Assembly (NCBI RefSeq): GCF_024508335.1
Contig: NZ_CP101988.1
Span: 1,426,001-1,490,000, forward strand
Reading direction: 5' to 3'
Length of the DNA: 64,000 nt
Source of the DNA: Cellulomonas chengniuliangii
GTDB lineage: Bacteria; Actinomycetota; Actinomycetes; Actinomycetales; Cellulomonadaceae
The position numbers were made by a program, and so were the translations under genes. The notes under the pieces are model-generated. The model was given only the letters and a program-made list of their open reading frames with translations, searched no databases and was not told where the DNA came from. Below, one piece after another: positions 18,801 to 26,892 of this stretch (its first letter is position 1; each line of letters begins with the position of its first letter).

Positions 18801-21073
18801 GCCGCGGTGGCGGTGACGGCGACGAGCGTCGCGCGGTCGAGCCCGGCGGGTCGAGCAGGCAGGGTGAGGGCGCCCCATGTCCATCCGATGACGGAGATCG
18901 CCGCCGCGAGGCTCAGAGCCGAGAGACAGTCGGCGCGGGTCCACGACGACCGGCGCGCCAGTGCCATGGTGACGACGGCCGTCAGCAGCGGCACGGCGAG
19001 GGCCGCCGCCGCCGTCCCGACCGTGAGCCACTCTGCGAGGAGGACTGTGCAGCCCAGCCACAGGAGCGCGAGCGAGGCGGCGAGCAGCGCCGCCCGAGCC
19101 GCTGGCCGGCCAGACGCCCATCGACGCGCGACCCCGCCAGCGACCGCACAGGCGAGGAGTGCGAGGCCGGCCGTCAGGGCGTCGCGCGACCCGATGAGCG
19201 CCACCGCGGGCGCGAGCATGACCAGCGCGCGCAGGGGCGCTCGACCGTCGCCGTCGAGGCGCAGGCCCGCCCCGTCCGCGACATGGGCGAGGGCGGCCAC
19301 ACCGGCGAGCATGAGCACGAGGCCGACGGCGCCCGTCCCCGGCCGACTGGAGACGACCAGGCCGGGCAGCACCAGCACGGCGAGCGCCGTGGCCCATGCG
19401 CTGCCCGTCCTGGCTGCGCGCCACGGCGAGGCGAAAGTCGTCGCCGCGTGGAGCGACAACGCGCCCACGACGATCGCCGTCGCCGCGAGGGGACGCGGCA
19501 GCAGGCGCGCGTCGAAGAGCAGCGCGCCGAGCATTGAGAGGAGCATCACCGCCGAGGGCGTGGCAAGGAGCAGGGTGACGACGAGGGCGCCCCGCGTCGC
19601 GTGACCGGCCGACGCAGGCGCCTTCGGGGGCGTGCCGCCCAGTGCCGCGCCGACGTCCGCAGGGTCGTTGGGCTCCGCGTGAGCCGGGGTCTCGCCCACC
19701 GGCCGCCTCCCCGCCTGCGGCCTGTGAGCCCGGGAGAGGCTGATCGTGACAGCCGCTGCGCCGACCGGCCCCCACGCCCACAAGACGTCGGCCGGGAGCC
19801 CTGTGCGGACGCCCATCGCCGCGACGCCCAGCGCGAGCAGCCCGCCCGCCGTCGTCTCCCACGCCAGCGCGCCGCGCGGATGCCCGCCACGAGACCAGCG
19901 GCCCTGAAGTGCGGCGAGCATGGCGAGCACGAGGAGCGCCGCGACCGGGGACATCGGGGCCGCCGGGGATCGCAGCACGTCGATCGCGGCGACGACTGTC
20001 GCCGAGCCAGTCGCCATCCAGGCGACGCACGCCATGATCCCGCGCTCGAGGCCGCTCCATCCCCGCACCCGCTCGCCGTCCCGCGCCGTGCCGGGCGGGT
20101 GGCCGCCGGCTGCGGCGGTGACGCGCATCGCGAAGCGCGACGAGGCGAGCAGCGCGCTCCCGGCGAGGAGCCATGCGGTGTGCCCCGGCAGGAGTGGGGC
20201 CAGCAGCACCGGCGCCACGGGGAGCAGCACCGCGGCCACGGCGGCGCCGGTCCTGATCCGAGCCAGGTGTCCCCAGGCCCCGAGTAGCAGCGCGCACACC
20301 AGGCACGCGGCGCCTGCGTACAACGCGCCGCTGCTCGGGGCGACGAGCCCGGTGGCGTGCACGGCCCACGCGTCGAGCAGGAGCATCACCGTGCCGATGC
20401 CGCCCACAGCCTCGGCGCTCGACCCCAGTCGCGCCCGTCGCAGGGCTGACGCGGCGACGAACACCACGACGGTGCCGACCCCGATGACAGCCGCACGGCC
20501 GACCAGGCCCAGCCATCCCCAGCTGAAGAGCAGGAACACGACGCAGGCGGCGGCGATGAGGAGGGCGCCGAGCACCTGGAGCACAGTCTGGACGCGCCAC
20601 GCCGCCCGTGCGGGCGCTGGCGCCAACGGGGGAGTGGCCGGATGCGAGGAGGTCGGGCGCACCGGCATGGGCGGGCCAGAGGAGGACGACGGCGGCGGGG
20701 GAGTCGGCGAGGGGGCCGTCGCGACGACGGACGGCAGAGGCGCCGGCAGTGACGGGGTGGCCCACGCCGCTGGCGAGGCCACCGCAGCGGCCGAGGCGGG
20801 CGCCAGCTGGGCGGCGCGGGCGGCACGGCGCCGATGCTGCTCGGCCCGCATCTCGTCGAGGTGCTCGGCCCGGCGGTCGAGCGCGCCGATGGCCTCCTGC
20901 GAGAGGTCCCAGAGGCGGCGCCCGGCCGGGCCCGTCAGATCGAGGCCGCACGCGTCGCATGTGCCCGTCGTGAGCCAGGCCCCGCAGGACGGGCAGGCGG
21001 TGGCGTTGGCCAGCGCCCCGCGAGCCACCTCGATGAGGTCGCGTGGCTGGTCAGGGCGCTGCGGTGAGGGCAT
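15896..21073 (-). CDS. Giant zinc-ribbon polytopic membrane protein (SCO7613 C-terminal-domain type)
   Basis: A 1,725-residue protein on the strand opposite its neighbours, lying between dop and pup. The N terminus has a zinc ribbon with cysteines at about 27, 30, 39 and 42 (CPSCGAWLTTGTCDACG), then a charged helical stretch (about 60-105) and a Pro/Ser/Ala linker. The remaining roughly 1,500 residues are an uninterrupted series of hydrophobic segments with short Arg- or Gly-rich loops; I estimate well over 40 membrane spans. The arrangement matches large actinobacterial proteins labelled SCO7613 C-terminal domain-containing membrane protein; I know of no function. No enzymatic motif is visible. 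ATG 21073 is chosen; ATG 21082 is possible, and neither has a Shine-Dalgarno site. Confidence 0.75.
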   Translation of the reverse strand: MPSPQRPDQPRDLIEVARGALANATACPSCGAWLTTGTCDACGLDLTGPAGRRLWDLSQEAIGALDRRAEHLDEMRAEQHRRRAARAAQLAPASAAAVASPAAWATPSLPAPLPSVVATAPSPTPPPPSSSSGPPMPVRPTSSHPATPPLAPAPARAAWRVQTVLQVLGALLIAAACVVFLLFSWGWLGLVGRAAVIGVGTVVVFVAASALRRARLGSSAEAVGGIGTVMLLLDAWAVHATGLVAPSSGALYAGAACLVCALLLGAWGHLARIRTGAAVAAVLLPVAPVLLAPLLPGHTAWLLAGSALLASSRFAMRVTAAAGGHPPGTARDGERVRGWSGLERGIMACVAWMATGSATVVAAIDVLRSPAAPMSPVAALLVLAMLAALQGRWSRGGHPRGALAWETTAGGLLALGVAAMGVRTGLPADVLWAWGPVGAAAVTISLSRAHRPQAGRRPVGETPAHAEPNDPADVGAALGGTPPKAPASAGHATRGALVVTLLLATPSAVMLLSMLGALLFDARLLPRPLAATAIVVGALSLHAATTFASPWRAARTGSAWATALAVLVLPGLVVSSRPGTGAVGLVLMLAGVAALAHVADGAGLRLDGDGRAPLRALVMLAPAVALIGSRDALTAGLALLACAVAGGVARRWASGRPAARAALLAASLALLWLGCTVLLAEWLTVGTAAAALAVPLLTAVVTMALARRSSWTRADCLSALSLAAAISVIGWTWGALTLPARPAGLDRATLVAVTATAALAAVAMARRGRSALGPLWQVAAAGACGVLMPGTLLTLSMATRGSLPGVSLPVVVTAAAGACVLLAGLMAAGHEDARRAAEVTAWAMAGTQLLAAAATVGDEGGAGGLALTVVVAAVVAGAWSLRPDRQWARWWALGLGVTATWVLLLHGGVGVPEAYVAPTGAVLLVVALRRRRLGGDDDVPLLASGLALATLPTALLGGSLPLWDLPRPALALGAGAVLVACGTWKKPTPALAGPRRDVLLCLAALVLLVGPTWHAAVAALHAQQGLPDVEPWSLPAAALISLAWWRLTTATSVSRRAAVVVGLPVIASAAAIPSLMAVDTSTLGVARWSLVFAACAMLALRGAMRGSWRTPGGIATVPVGLALAGLAALTGSASASTLWDIPFSLLGLLLVVSGALLLRGGARDASWLSVGGLLLLPTALQGDAWRMLAALLVGAALVAAATRLGRPSASRLTVLVGGALVLAGPARSAAIAALGPHTPSAVDIELWTIAASGVIVAATRALRRADDGRNAQAVTQIAPWLVMLVLVLPTALAVGPDMPGVLRWACVMCAGAATAWWAAWSPPAGGRAAQLVAIGVAACALATPGALQHGVLPSVELPLVACGVVVTVTGALWASSGRAGGGWLVVGPPLLACLALGPAAGWRGPLALAASTVLIVAGALMLSRRDDDRAARASAGPLLGAALLSVLVAVRHAAVPAAGRADGVAPGVGDVEVWSLPGGTLLALTLILAARRWPFTASGPRQWGLPLLAAVTLAPSVLAVDGTSAGSFRALAVLTAGSALALVVSVRVEAGAARGRAIATGVVSASVAAAAGAASASASGVPADVYVVLLGVVVLALGVVRLRRDTDAHSWATLTIGLVLMLVVPFATAWASPTMWRLLLVTVGALLAVIAGAVLRWQAPFLLGGLVLGAVALIQASPAAVAAMRVVEWWAVLAFGGALLLGLGLTYERRLREARDAVRFVGAMR

Positions 21074-21187
21074 GTGGCACATCGTGGCGCACGCCGGGGG
21101 CCCGCTGTGCGGGTATTCCACAGGCGTCGTCTGCGGGGCTGTCCGCAGGGTGGACCGCTTCAGTCGGACCGGGTGCGGGGCAGGGCC

Positions 21188-21193
21188 TAGTGT
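21188..21193 (+). promoter_or_regulatory. Candidate -10 box (TAGTGT) for the pup-prcB-prcA operon
   Basis: TAGTGT lies about 40 nt before pup, leaving room for the GGAGGT Shine-Dalgarno site at 21223-21228. A weak TCGGAC sits at -35 spacing. Just upstream an inverted repeat (CTGCGG...CCGCAG, 21131-21148) could be an operator. Confidence 0.35.
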
Positions 21194-21232
21194 GGGAGCA
21201 GCACGACTCGCTCAGCACACCGGGAGGTCACG

Positions 21233-21430
21233 ATGGCTGGTCAGGAACATGGTCGGGTCCGCCGCGACGAGGACGAGCCGGTCGACGGCCCGGAGGTCCC
21301 CACGCCGTCGGCGCCTGCGGCCCAGACCCGCGACGCCGAGGTCGACGCCCTCCTCGAGGAGATCGACGAGGTCCTGGAGTCCAATGCGGAGCAGTTCGTG
21401 CGCGGGTTCGTGCAGAAGGGCGGTCAGTGA
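21233..21430 (+). CDS. pup: Prokaryotic ubiquitin-like protein Pup
   Basis: A 65-residue, mostly disordered tag that is attached by isopeptide bond to lysines of proteins bound for the proteasome. The N-terminal half is charged and proline-rich; residues about 33-60 (EVDALLEEIDEVLESN and EQFVRGFVQ) form the helix that pairs with the Mpa coiled coil. It ends in GGQ, so the Gln must be deamidated by Dop before ligation. GGAGGT lies 4 nt before the ATG. It is followed after 6 bp by prcB, the standard pup-prcB-prcA order. Confidence 0.98.
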   Translation: MAGQEHGRVRRDEDEPVDGPEVPTPSAPAAQTRDAEVDALLEEIDEVLESNAEQFVRGFVQKGGQ

Positions 21431-21436
21431 GCGCCG

Positions 21437-22294
21437 ATGGGCATGGACCACGCTGCCTCCCCGGGGAGGTTGCCGGGCGCGTTCATGACGCCGGGCTCCT
21501 CGTCGTTCGTCGACTTCCTGCAAGGGCACGCGCCCACACTGCTGCCTGGCATGCGGGACCTCACCGGGGGTGAGGCCCCGGCCACCCCGCACGGGACCAC
21601 GATCGTCGCGCTGGCCTTCGACCGCGGCGTCGTGATGGCGGGGGACCGCCGCGCCACGATGGGCTCGATGATCGCCCACCGGGAGATCGAGAAGGTGTTC
21701 CCCGCGGACGAGTTCTCCGCCGTGGGCATCGCGGGGACCGCCGGGCTCGCCGTCGAGCTCGTCCGCCTGTTCCAGCTCGAGCTCGAGCACTACGAGAAGA
21801 TCGAGGGCACGCTGCTCTCGCTCGACGGCAAGGCCAACCGGCTGTCCACGATGATCCGGGGCAACCTGGGACTGGCCATGCAAGGCCTGGCGGTCGTCCC
21901 GCTCTTCGCGGGCTACGACCTGGACCGGGGCGTGGGACGGATCTTCTCGTACGACGTGACCGGCGGCAGGTACGAGGAGCGCGACCACCACTCGGTCGGG
22001 TCGGGGTCCGTGTTCGCCCGTGGCTCGCTCAAGAAGCTGTGGCGGCCCGGCCTCGAGGCCACCGCGGCCGTGCGGGTCGCCGTCGGCGCGCTGGTCGACG
22101 CGGCGGACGACGACTCGGCCACCGGTGGCCCGGACGAGTCCCGCCGGATCTTCCCGGTGGTCGCGAGCGTGACCGCCGCCGGATACGTCCGGGTGCCGCA
22201 GGACGAGTTGGGGCGCATCGTGGAGGACGTGCTGGACGAGCGTCGCGCGGAGCACCGACGTGACCGCCGCGAGACAGGGGGCATCGACCGATGA
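21437..22294 (+). CDS. prcB: 20S proteasome beta subunit PrcB
   Basis: Catalytic subunit of the actinobacterial 20S proteasome. It is made as a proprotein: residues 1-53 are the propeptide, ending TPHG, and cleavage exposes Thr54 ([17 protein letters not shown]) as the N-terminal nucleophile. Supporting active-site residues follow in GDRRATMGS and the Lys of HREIEKVFP. The 285 residues match the family. ATG 21437 is used; ATG 21443 is a close in-frame alternative. It lies 6 bp after pup and overlaps prcA by 4 bp (ATGA), so the subunits are translationally coupled. Confidence 0.98.
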   Translation: MGMDHAASPGRLPGAFMTPGSSSFVDFLQGHAPTLLPGMRDLTGGEAPATPHGTTIVALAFDRGVVMAGDRRATMGSMIAHREIEKVFPADEFSAVGIAGTAGLAVELVRLFQLELEHYEKIEGTLLSLDGKANRLSTMIRGNLGLAMQGLAVVPLFAGYDLDRGVGRIFSYDVTGGRYEERDHHSVGSGSVFARGSLKKLWRPGLEATAAVRVAVGALVDAADDDSATGGPDESRRIFPVVASVTAAGYVRVPQDELGRIVEDVLDERRAEHRRDRRETGGIDR

Positions 22295-23013
22295 GCATGC
22301 CGTTCTACGTCTCGCCCGAGCAGCTCATGAAGGATCGGGCGGACTACGCCCGCAAGGGGATCGCCCGCGGTCGGTCCGTCGTGGTGCTGCAGTACGAGGA
22401 CGGCATCGCATTCGCGACAGAGAACCCATCGCGCGCCCTGCACAAGATCTCGGAGATCTACGACCGCATCGCGTTCGCCGCGGTCGGCAAGTACAACGAG
22501 TTCGAGAACCTGAGGGTCGCCGGGGTGCGTTACGCCGACCTGCGCGGGTACTCCTACGACCGCAAGGACGTCAACGCGCGAGGGCTGGCGAACGCGTACG
22601 CGCAGACCCTCGGCACGGTGTTCACCACCGAGTCCAAGCCGCTCGAGGTCGAGCTCGTGGTCGCGGAGGTGGGGGACAGCCCTGCGGGGGACCAGATCTA
22701 CCGGCTGTCCTACGACGGCTCGGTGGCTGACGAGCACGGGTACGGGCACGTGGTCATGGGGGGCCAGGCCGAGCGGCTCGGCACCGTGCTCGCCGAGGAG
22801 TGGCGCGCGGGGATGTCGCTCCCAGAGGTGCTGTCCGTGGCCGTCCGGGTACTGGGATCGGCCGGCGAGGGCGAGCAGGGCGAGCCGCGGGCCATCGCCG
22901 CCAGCCAGCTCGAGGTCGCGGTGCTCGACCGGACACGGCCCCGGCGGGCATTCCGCCGGTTGACCAGCTCGCTGCTCGAGGAGCTGCTCGCGGTGGCGCC
23001 GCCGCCCGCGTGA
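22291..23013 (+). CDS. prcA: 20S proteasome alpha subunit PrcA
   Basis: Forms the outer heptameric rings that gate the proteasome and dock Mpa. The 240 residues start [20 protein letters not shown], the gate and H0 helix of actinobacterial alpha subunits. Next comes [19 protein letters not shown] and the alpha/beta sandwich, with the conserved [20 protein letters not shown]. The Pro/Ala-rich C terminus (VAPPPA) is disordered. There is no N-terminal Thr, so it is non-catalytic. It overlaps prcB and is 46 bp upstream of pafA, which has a GGGGGG ribosome site, so all four genes probably form one operon. Confidence 0.98.
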   Translation: MSMPFYVSPEQLMKDRADYARKGIARGRSVVVLQYEDGIAFATENPSRALHKISEIYDRIAFAAVGKYNEFENLRVAGVRYADLRGYSYDRKDVNARGLANAYAQTLGTVFTTESKPLEVELVVAEVGDSPAGDQIYRLSYDGSVADEHGYGHVVMGGQAERLGTVLAEEWRAGMSLPEVLSVAVRVLGSAGEGEQGEPRAIAASQLEVAVLDRTRPRRAFRRLTSSLLEELLAVAPPPA

Positions 23014-23059
23014 GCCCTCAGCTCGCGCGCAAGCCAGTCTGACCACAGGGGGGCGAACC

Positions 23060-24421
23060 ATGGACCGTCGGATCTTCGGGCTCGAGACCGAGTACGGCGT
23101 GACGTGCGCGTCGGATGACGGGCGCGGGCTGTCCGCGGACGAGGTCGCCAGGTACTTGTTCCGCAAGGTCGTCTCCTGGGGCCGCTCGTCCAACGTGTTC
23201 CTGCGCAACGGGTCGCGGCTGTACCTCGACGTCGGCTCGCACCCGGAGTACGCCACCGCCGAGTGCGACGACGTGCGACAGCTCGTGGCGCACGACAGGG
23301 GCGGCGAGCGGATCCTCGAGGGCCTCGTGCAGGACGCCCAGCAGCGGCTCGAGCACGAAGGGCTGAGCGGGCGGATCCACCTGTTCAAGAACAACACCGA
23401 CTCGGCGGGCAACTCCTACGGCTGCCACGAGAACTACCTGGTGCGGCGGCAGGGCGACTTCGCGCGACTCTCCGACGTGCTGGTGCCGTTCCTCATCACC
23501 CGGCAGGTCCTCACCGGCGCCGGCAAGGTGCTGACGACCCCTCGCGGCGCCGTCTACTGCCTCTCGCAGCGCGCCGACCACATCTGGGAGGCCGTCTCGA
23601 GCGCCACGACCCGTTCGCGGCCCATCATCAACACGCGTGACGAGCCCCACGCCGACGCGGAGCACTACCGCCGGCTGCACGTGATCGTGGGCGACTCGTC
23701 GATGTCCGAGACGACGACCATGCTCAAGGTGGGCTCGACCGACCTCATCCTCCGGATGATCGAGGCGGGCGTTCCGATGCGTGACATGGCGCTCGAGAAC
23801 CCGATCCGCGCCATCCGCGACATCAGCCACGACATGACGGGGACCCGTCCCGTGGTGATGGCCAACGGGCGCACGGTCACGGCGGTCGAGCTCCAGGAGG
23901 AGTACCTGGCTCGGGTCAAGGACTTCGTGGACAGCGAGGTGGGCCCCACCCCGGTGGTCAAGCAGGTGGTGGACCTGTGGGAGCGCGGCCTGGTGGCGCT
24001 GCGCACCGGGGACCTGGCCCTGGTCGAGCGCGAGCTGGACTGGGTGATCAAGTACCGCCTGATCGAGCGCTACCGCGCCAAGCACGGCCTGGACCTCTCG
24101 GACGCGCGGGTGGCCCGGCTCGACCTGGCCTACCACGACATCTCCCGCACCGAGGGCCTGTACAACCTGCTGGCCGCCCGCGGGCTGGTCGAGCGCGTCA
24201 CCACGGACCTGGAAGTCTTCGAGGCCACCGCTGTGCCGCCGCAGACCACCCGGGCGAAGCTCCGCGGCGACTTCGTGCGGAAGGCACAGGAGGCCCGGCG
24301 CGACTACACGGTCGACTGGGTGCACCTCAAGCTCAACGACCAGGCGCAGCGGACGGTGCTGTGCAAGGACCCGTTCCGGAACGTCGACGAGCGGGTGGAG
24401 CGGCTCATCGAGTCGATGTGA
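23060..24421 (+). CDS. pafA: Pup-protein ligase PafA
   Basis: ATP-dependent ligase that phosphorylates the C-terminal Glu of Pup and joins it to target lysines. The 453 residues start [15 protein letters not shown], with the Mg/ATP-binding glutamates, then the catalytic-Asp segment [33 protein letters not shown], and [17 protein letters not shown]. It lacks the acidic loop seen in the Dop paralogue at 14166. The C-terminal small domain (about residue 390 on) contains [15 protein letters not shown]. The gene follows prcA as in most Pup-bearing genomes, but pafB and pafC do not follow it here. Confidence 0.97.
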   Translation: MDRRIFGLETEYGVTCASDDGRGLSADEVARYLFRKVVSWGRSSNVFLRNGSRLYLDVGSHPEYATAECDDVRQLVAHDRGGERILEGLVQDAQQRLEHEGLSGRIHLFKNNTDSAGNSYGCHENYLVRRQGDFARLSDVLVPFLITRQVLTGAGKVLTTPRGAVYCLSQRADHIWEAVSSATTRSRPIINTRDEPHADAEHYRRLHVIVGDSSMSETTTMLKVGSTDLILRMIEAGVPMRDMALENPIRAIRDISHDMTGTRPVVMANGRTVTAVELQEEYLARVKDFVDSEVGPTPVVKQVVDLWERGLVALRTGDLALVERELDWVIKYRLIERYRAKHGLDLSDARVARLDLAYHDISRTEGLYNLLAARGLVERVTTDLEVFEATAVPPQTTRAKLRGDFVRKAQEARRDYTVDWVHLKLNDQAQRTVLCKDPFRNVDERVERLIESM

Positions 24422-24442
24422 CGCGTCGTCGTGGACCCTGCT

Positions 24443-24460
24443 CGGGGCTCTAACGCCCCG
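24443..24460 (+). terminator. Weak hairpin after pafA
   Basis: CGGGGC and GCCCCG arms enclose a 6-nt loop 21 bp past the pafA stop. A TACAGT -10-like box follows at 24466-24471, so the FKBP gene may have its own promoter. Confidence 0.3.
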
Positions 24461-24501
24461 CCCCGTACAGTGGGTGCGGATTTCACGACGGAAGGAACAC
24501 T

Positions 24502-25377
24502 GTGCGACGTCAGGTTGTCGCGTGCCTCGCTGCCGCGATGCTGCTGCTCACAGGGTGTGTGTCATCGCCGGACGAGCCGCCCGAGGTGGTGGTCTCCGGG
24601 AATCCCGGCGAGAAGCCGACGGTGACGTACCGCACCCCCCTGGCGGTCAGCGAGACGCTGACCCAGGAGGTCTGGCCAGGCACCGGCCCTGAGCTCGTCG
24701 AGGGCAGCCCCGTGCTGGTGGACTTCTGGCTCGAGAACGCCACCGACGCGAGCGTCGTGACCGAGAGCTATTCCTCGAACCCGACGCCGCGGGTGCTGAC
24801 CGCCGAGGACCTGGGCAAGGACCTCTACGAGATGCTCCGCGGACAACGGGTCGGCGCGCGCCTCGTGCAGATGAGCCCGGCGCCGGGGAGCGGCTCGGCC
24901 AACTACCCGACCGTCACCGTGATCGATGTGCTGAACACCCGCGCCGACGGGGAGCCGGTTCCTCCGCGCGAGGACCTGCCGGCCGTGACGCTGGCCGAGA
25001 ACGGGGCGCCGTCGATCACGCCGCCTGCCGTCGATCCCCCCACGGACCTGGTGATCCAGCCGCTGCTGCGGGGCATGGGGCAGCAGGTCGCCGCCGGCGA
25101 CTCGATCACGGTGCAGTACACAGGCTTCGCGTGGTCGACCGGCGAGGGCTTCGACGGGACGTGGGAGAACGGCGTGCCCGCCATCTTCCCGCTCGAGAGC
25201 GTCGCCGTGTGGTCGGAGCTCGTGGAGCAGCCGGTGGGCAGCCAGGTCATGCTCGTGGTGCCCCCGACCTACCCGATGGGCGCGACCGACAGCGAGGAGC
25301 TCGCCGGCCAGACCATCGTCTTCGTGATCGACATCCTCGCGACGGGCCCCGCCTCGGGCGCCGGGACGGGTGGCTGA
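24502..25377 (+). CDS. FKBP-type peptidyl-prolyl isomerase lipoprotein
   Basis: An exported lipoprotein of 291 residues. The signal peptide ends in the lipobox LLTGC, which would be acylated by Lgt (encoded at 38587). The C-terminal domain (about residues 175-285) is a recognisable FKBP fold: [36 protein letters not shown] and TIVFVIDIL. The N-terminal half (about 45-160) has the same layout in degenerate form, so it is probably a tandem FKBP with one inactive copy. The GTG start has GAAGGA upstream. An FKBP gene next to pafA is common in actinobacteria; the reason is unknown. Confidence 0.88.
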   Translation: MRRQVVACLAAAMLLLTGCVSSPDEPPEVVVSGNPGEKPTVTYRTPLAVSETLTQEVWPGTGPELVEGSPVLVDFWLENATDASVVTESYSSNPTPRVLTAEDLGKDLYEMLRGQRVGARLVQMSPAPGSGSANYPTVTVIDVLNTRADGEPVPPREDLPAVTLAENGAPSITPPAVDPPTDLVIQPLLRGMGQQVAAGDSITVQYTGFAWSTGEGFDGTWENGVPAIFPLESVAVWSELVEQPVGSQVMLVVPPTYPMGATDSEELAGQTIVFVIDILATGPASGAGTGG

Positions 25378-25378
25378 C

Positions 25379-26149
25379 ATGGGTGTCGCGCTGCGGGTCA
25401 TCCCGTGCCTGGACGTGGACGCGGGCCGTGTCGTCAAAGGGGTCAACTTCGAGAACCTGCGCGATGCCGGCGACCCCGTCGAGCTCGCGCACCGCTACGA
25501 CGCCGAGGGCGCCGACGAGCTGACTTTCCTGGACGTCTCCGCATCCTCCGGCAACCGGGAGACCACGTACGACGTGGTGCGCCGCACCGCCGAGGAGGTC
25601 TTCGTCCCGCTGACGGTCGGCGGCGGCGTCCGCTCGACCGACGACGTGGACCGGCTGCTCCGCGCCGGCGCGGACAAGGTGGGCGTCAACACCGCGGCGA
25701 TCGCGCGCCCGGAGCTGATCGCCGAGATCGCCGAGCGATTCGGCAGCCAGGTGCTCGTGCTCTCGGTCGACGCGCGCCGGGTCACCGGTGGCACGCGCAC
25801 CGACTCGGGCTACGAGGTGACGACCCACGGGGGCCGGACCGGCACCGGGATCGACGCCGTCGAGTGGGCGGCTCGCGCCGCGGAGCTCGGGGCCGGGGAG
25901 ATCCTGCTCAACTCGATGGACGCCGACGGCACCACGGGCGGCTTCGACCTGGACATGCTGCGCGACGTGCGGCGCGAGGTCCGCGTGCCGTTGATCGCCA
26001 GCGGGGGAGCGGGAACCGTCGAGCACTTCGCGGAGGCGGCGCGTGCCGGCGCGGACGCGGTGCTCGCGGCCTCCGTGTTCCACTTCGGCGCGCTGACGGT
26101 CGGCCAGGTCAAGGACCACCTGCGGGCGGTCGGGATCACCGTCCGGTAG
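25379..26149 (+). CDS. hisF: Imidazole glycerol phosphate synthase cyclase subunit HisF
   Basis: TIM-barrel cyclase that, with the HisH glutaminase, forms imidazole glycerol phosphate and AICAR in histidine synthesis. The 256 residues begin with [19 protein letters not shown], holding the catalytic Asp, and have [20 protein letters not shown], the second Asp region [15 protein letters not shown], and the phosphate site [15 protein letters not shown] 25379 is chosen; a GTG at 25370 overlaps the preceding stop. It is almost fused to the FKBP gene (1-bp gap), which is an unusual join of proteasome and histidine loci. hisH and hisA are not in the window. Confidence 0.96.
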   Translation: MGVALRVIPCLDVDAGRVVKGVNFENLRDAGDPVELAHRYDAEGADELTFLDVSASSGNRETTYDVVRRTAEEVFVPLTVGGGVRSTDDVDRLLRAGADKVGVNTAAIARPELIAEIAERFGSQVLVLSVDARRVTGGTRTDSGYEVTTHGGRTGTGIDAVEWAARAAELGAGEILLNSMDADGTTGGFDLDMLRDVRREVRVPLIASGGAGTVEHFAEAARAGADAVLAASVFHFGALTVGQVKDHLRAVGITVR

Positions 26150-26798
26150 TCGCGCCACCGCCCGGGAACGCGCCCTGGAGGGCCTCGACCGACAGGGGAT
26201 CGCCCTCGACGGCCACGTCGGCCCGGGCCCCGCGACCGAAGGCGTGCAGCACCAGCTCGCCCACCTCGCCCCGGACCACCACGGCGCCCTGGTCGCCGGT
26301 GGGCCGGCGCACCGCGCGTCGGACGCCGTCGGGCCGCACGAGCACGACCCCCGCGCCCGCGCGCCGGTAGGCGAGGGGGGCCATGCGCAGCAGGTGGCCC
26401 CACAGCGCCTCGACGCGCTCCGGGTCCAGCGCGCGGGGCTCGATCTGGCCCGCGCCGCGGCGCACGTCCTCGGTGTGCACGAAGAACTCCAGCACGTTCG
26501 CCAGCTCGGCCGCCCACGACAGCGGGTGCCACCGGCGAGGGCCCTCCGCGATCTGCGCGACGAGGGCGTCGAACCCGTCGGCCGTGGCGGCCCGCGCGGC
26601 GGCGTCCTCGATCGCCTGATCGGACCGCTCGGCGAGCCGCCCACCGCCGACCGGCACGAGCAGCGAGCGCTCCCGCAGCACCACGTGGGCGGCGAGGTGG
26701 CGGCCACGCCATCCCTCGCACAGAGTCGGCGCGTCCGGCCCCGCCTCGGACAGTGAGCGGACCAGGTCTGCGCGCTCCAGCGCGTGCCACGACGTCAT
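26136..26798 (-). CDS. TIGR03085 family metal-binding protein (DinB/maleylpyruvate isomerase-like)
   Basis: A 220-residue cytoplasmic four-helix-bundle protein. The N-terminal half matches the mycothiol-dependent maleylpyruvate isomerase/DinB-like fold ([21 protein letters not shown]), and [17 protein letters not shown] has the His expected of the metal site. The C-terminal half resembles an SCP2-like beta domain ([20 protein letters not shown]). The TIGR03085 label is from recollection of its usual place next to hisF/hisI. It converges on hisF and overlaps its 3' end by 14 bp. Function unknown; a mycothiol-dependent thiol-transfer role is inference. Confidence 0.8.
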   Translation of the reverse strand: MTSWHALERADLVRSLSEAGPDAPTLCEGWRGRHLAAHVVLRERSLLVPVGGGRLAERSDQAIEDAAARAATADGFDALVAQIAEGPRRWHPLSWAAELANVLEFFVHTEDVRRGAGQIEPRALDPERVEALWGHLLRMAPLAYRRAGAGVVLVRPDGVRRAVRRPTGDQGAVVVRGEVGELVLHAFGRGARADVAVEGDPLSVEALQGAFPGGGATTGR

Positions 26799-26892
26799 CC
26801 GCGCATCGTCCCACGCCAGCAGGCCTTCCGGGTCGGTGTCGGCGCCGCGTGAGAGGATCCTCAGACCCCGCCCGCCGGTTGGAAGGACAGTC

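Noticed and set aside
17382-19604. A 740-codon open frame on the plus strand
   Set aside because: It is antisense to the giant membrane protein. Its translation is a low-complexity Ala/Arg/Pro/Ser string with no domain, a third-position GC artefact.
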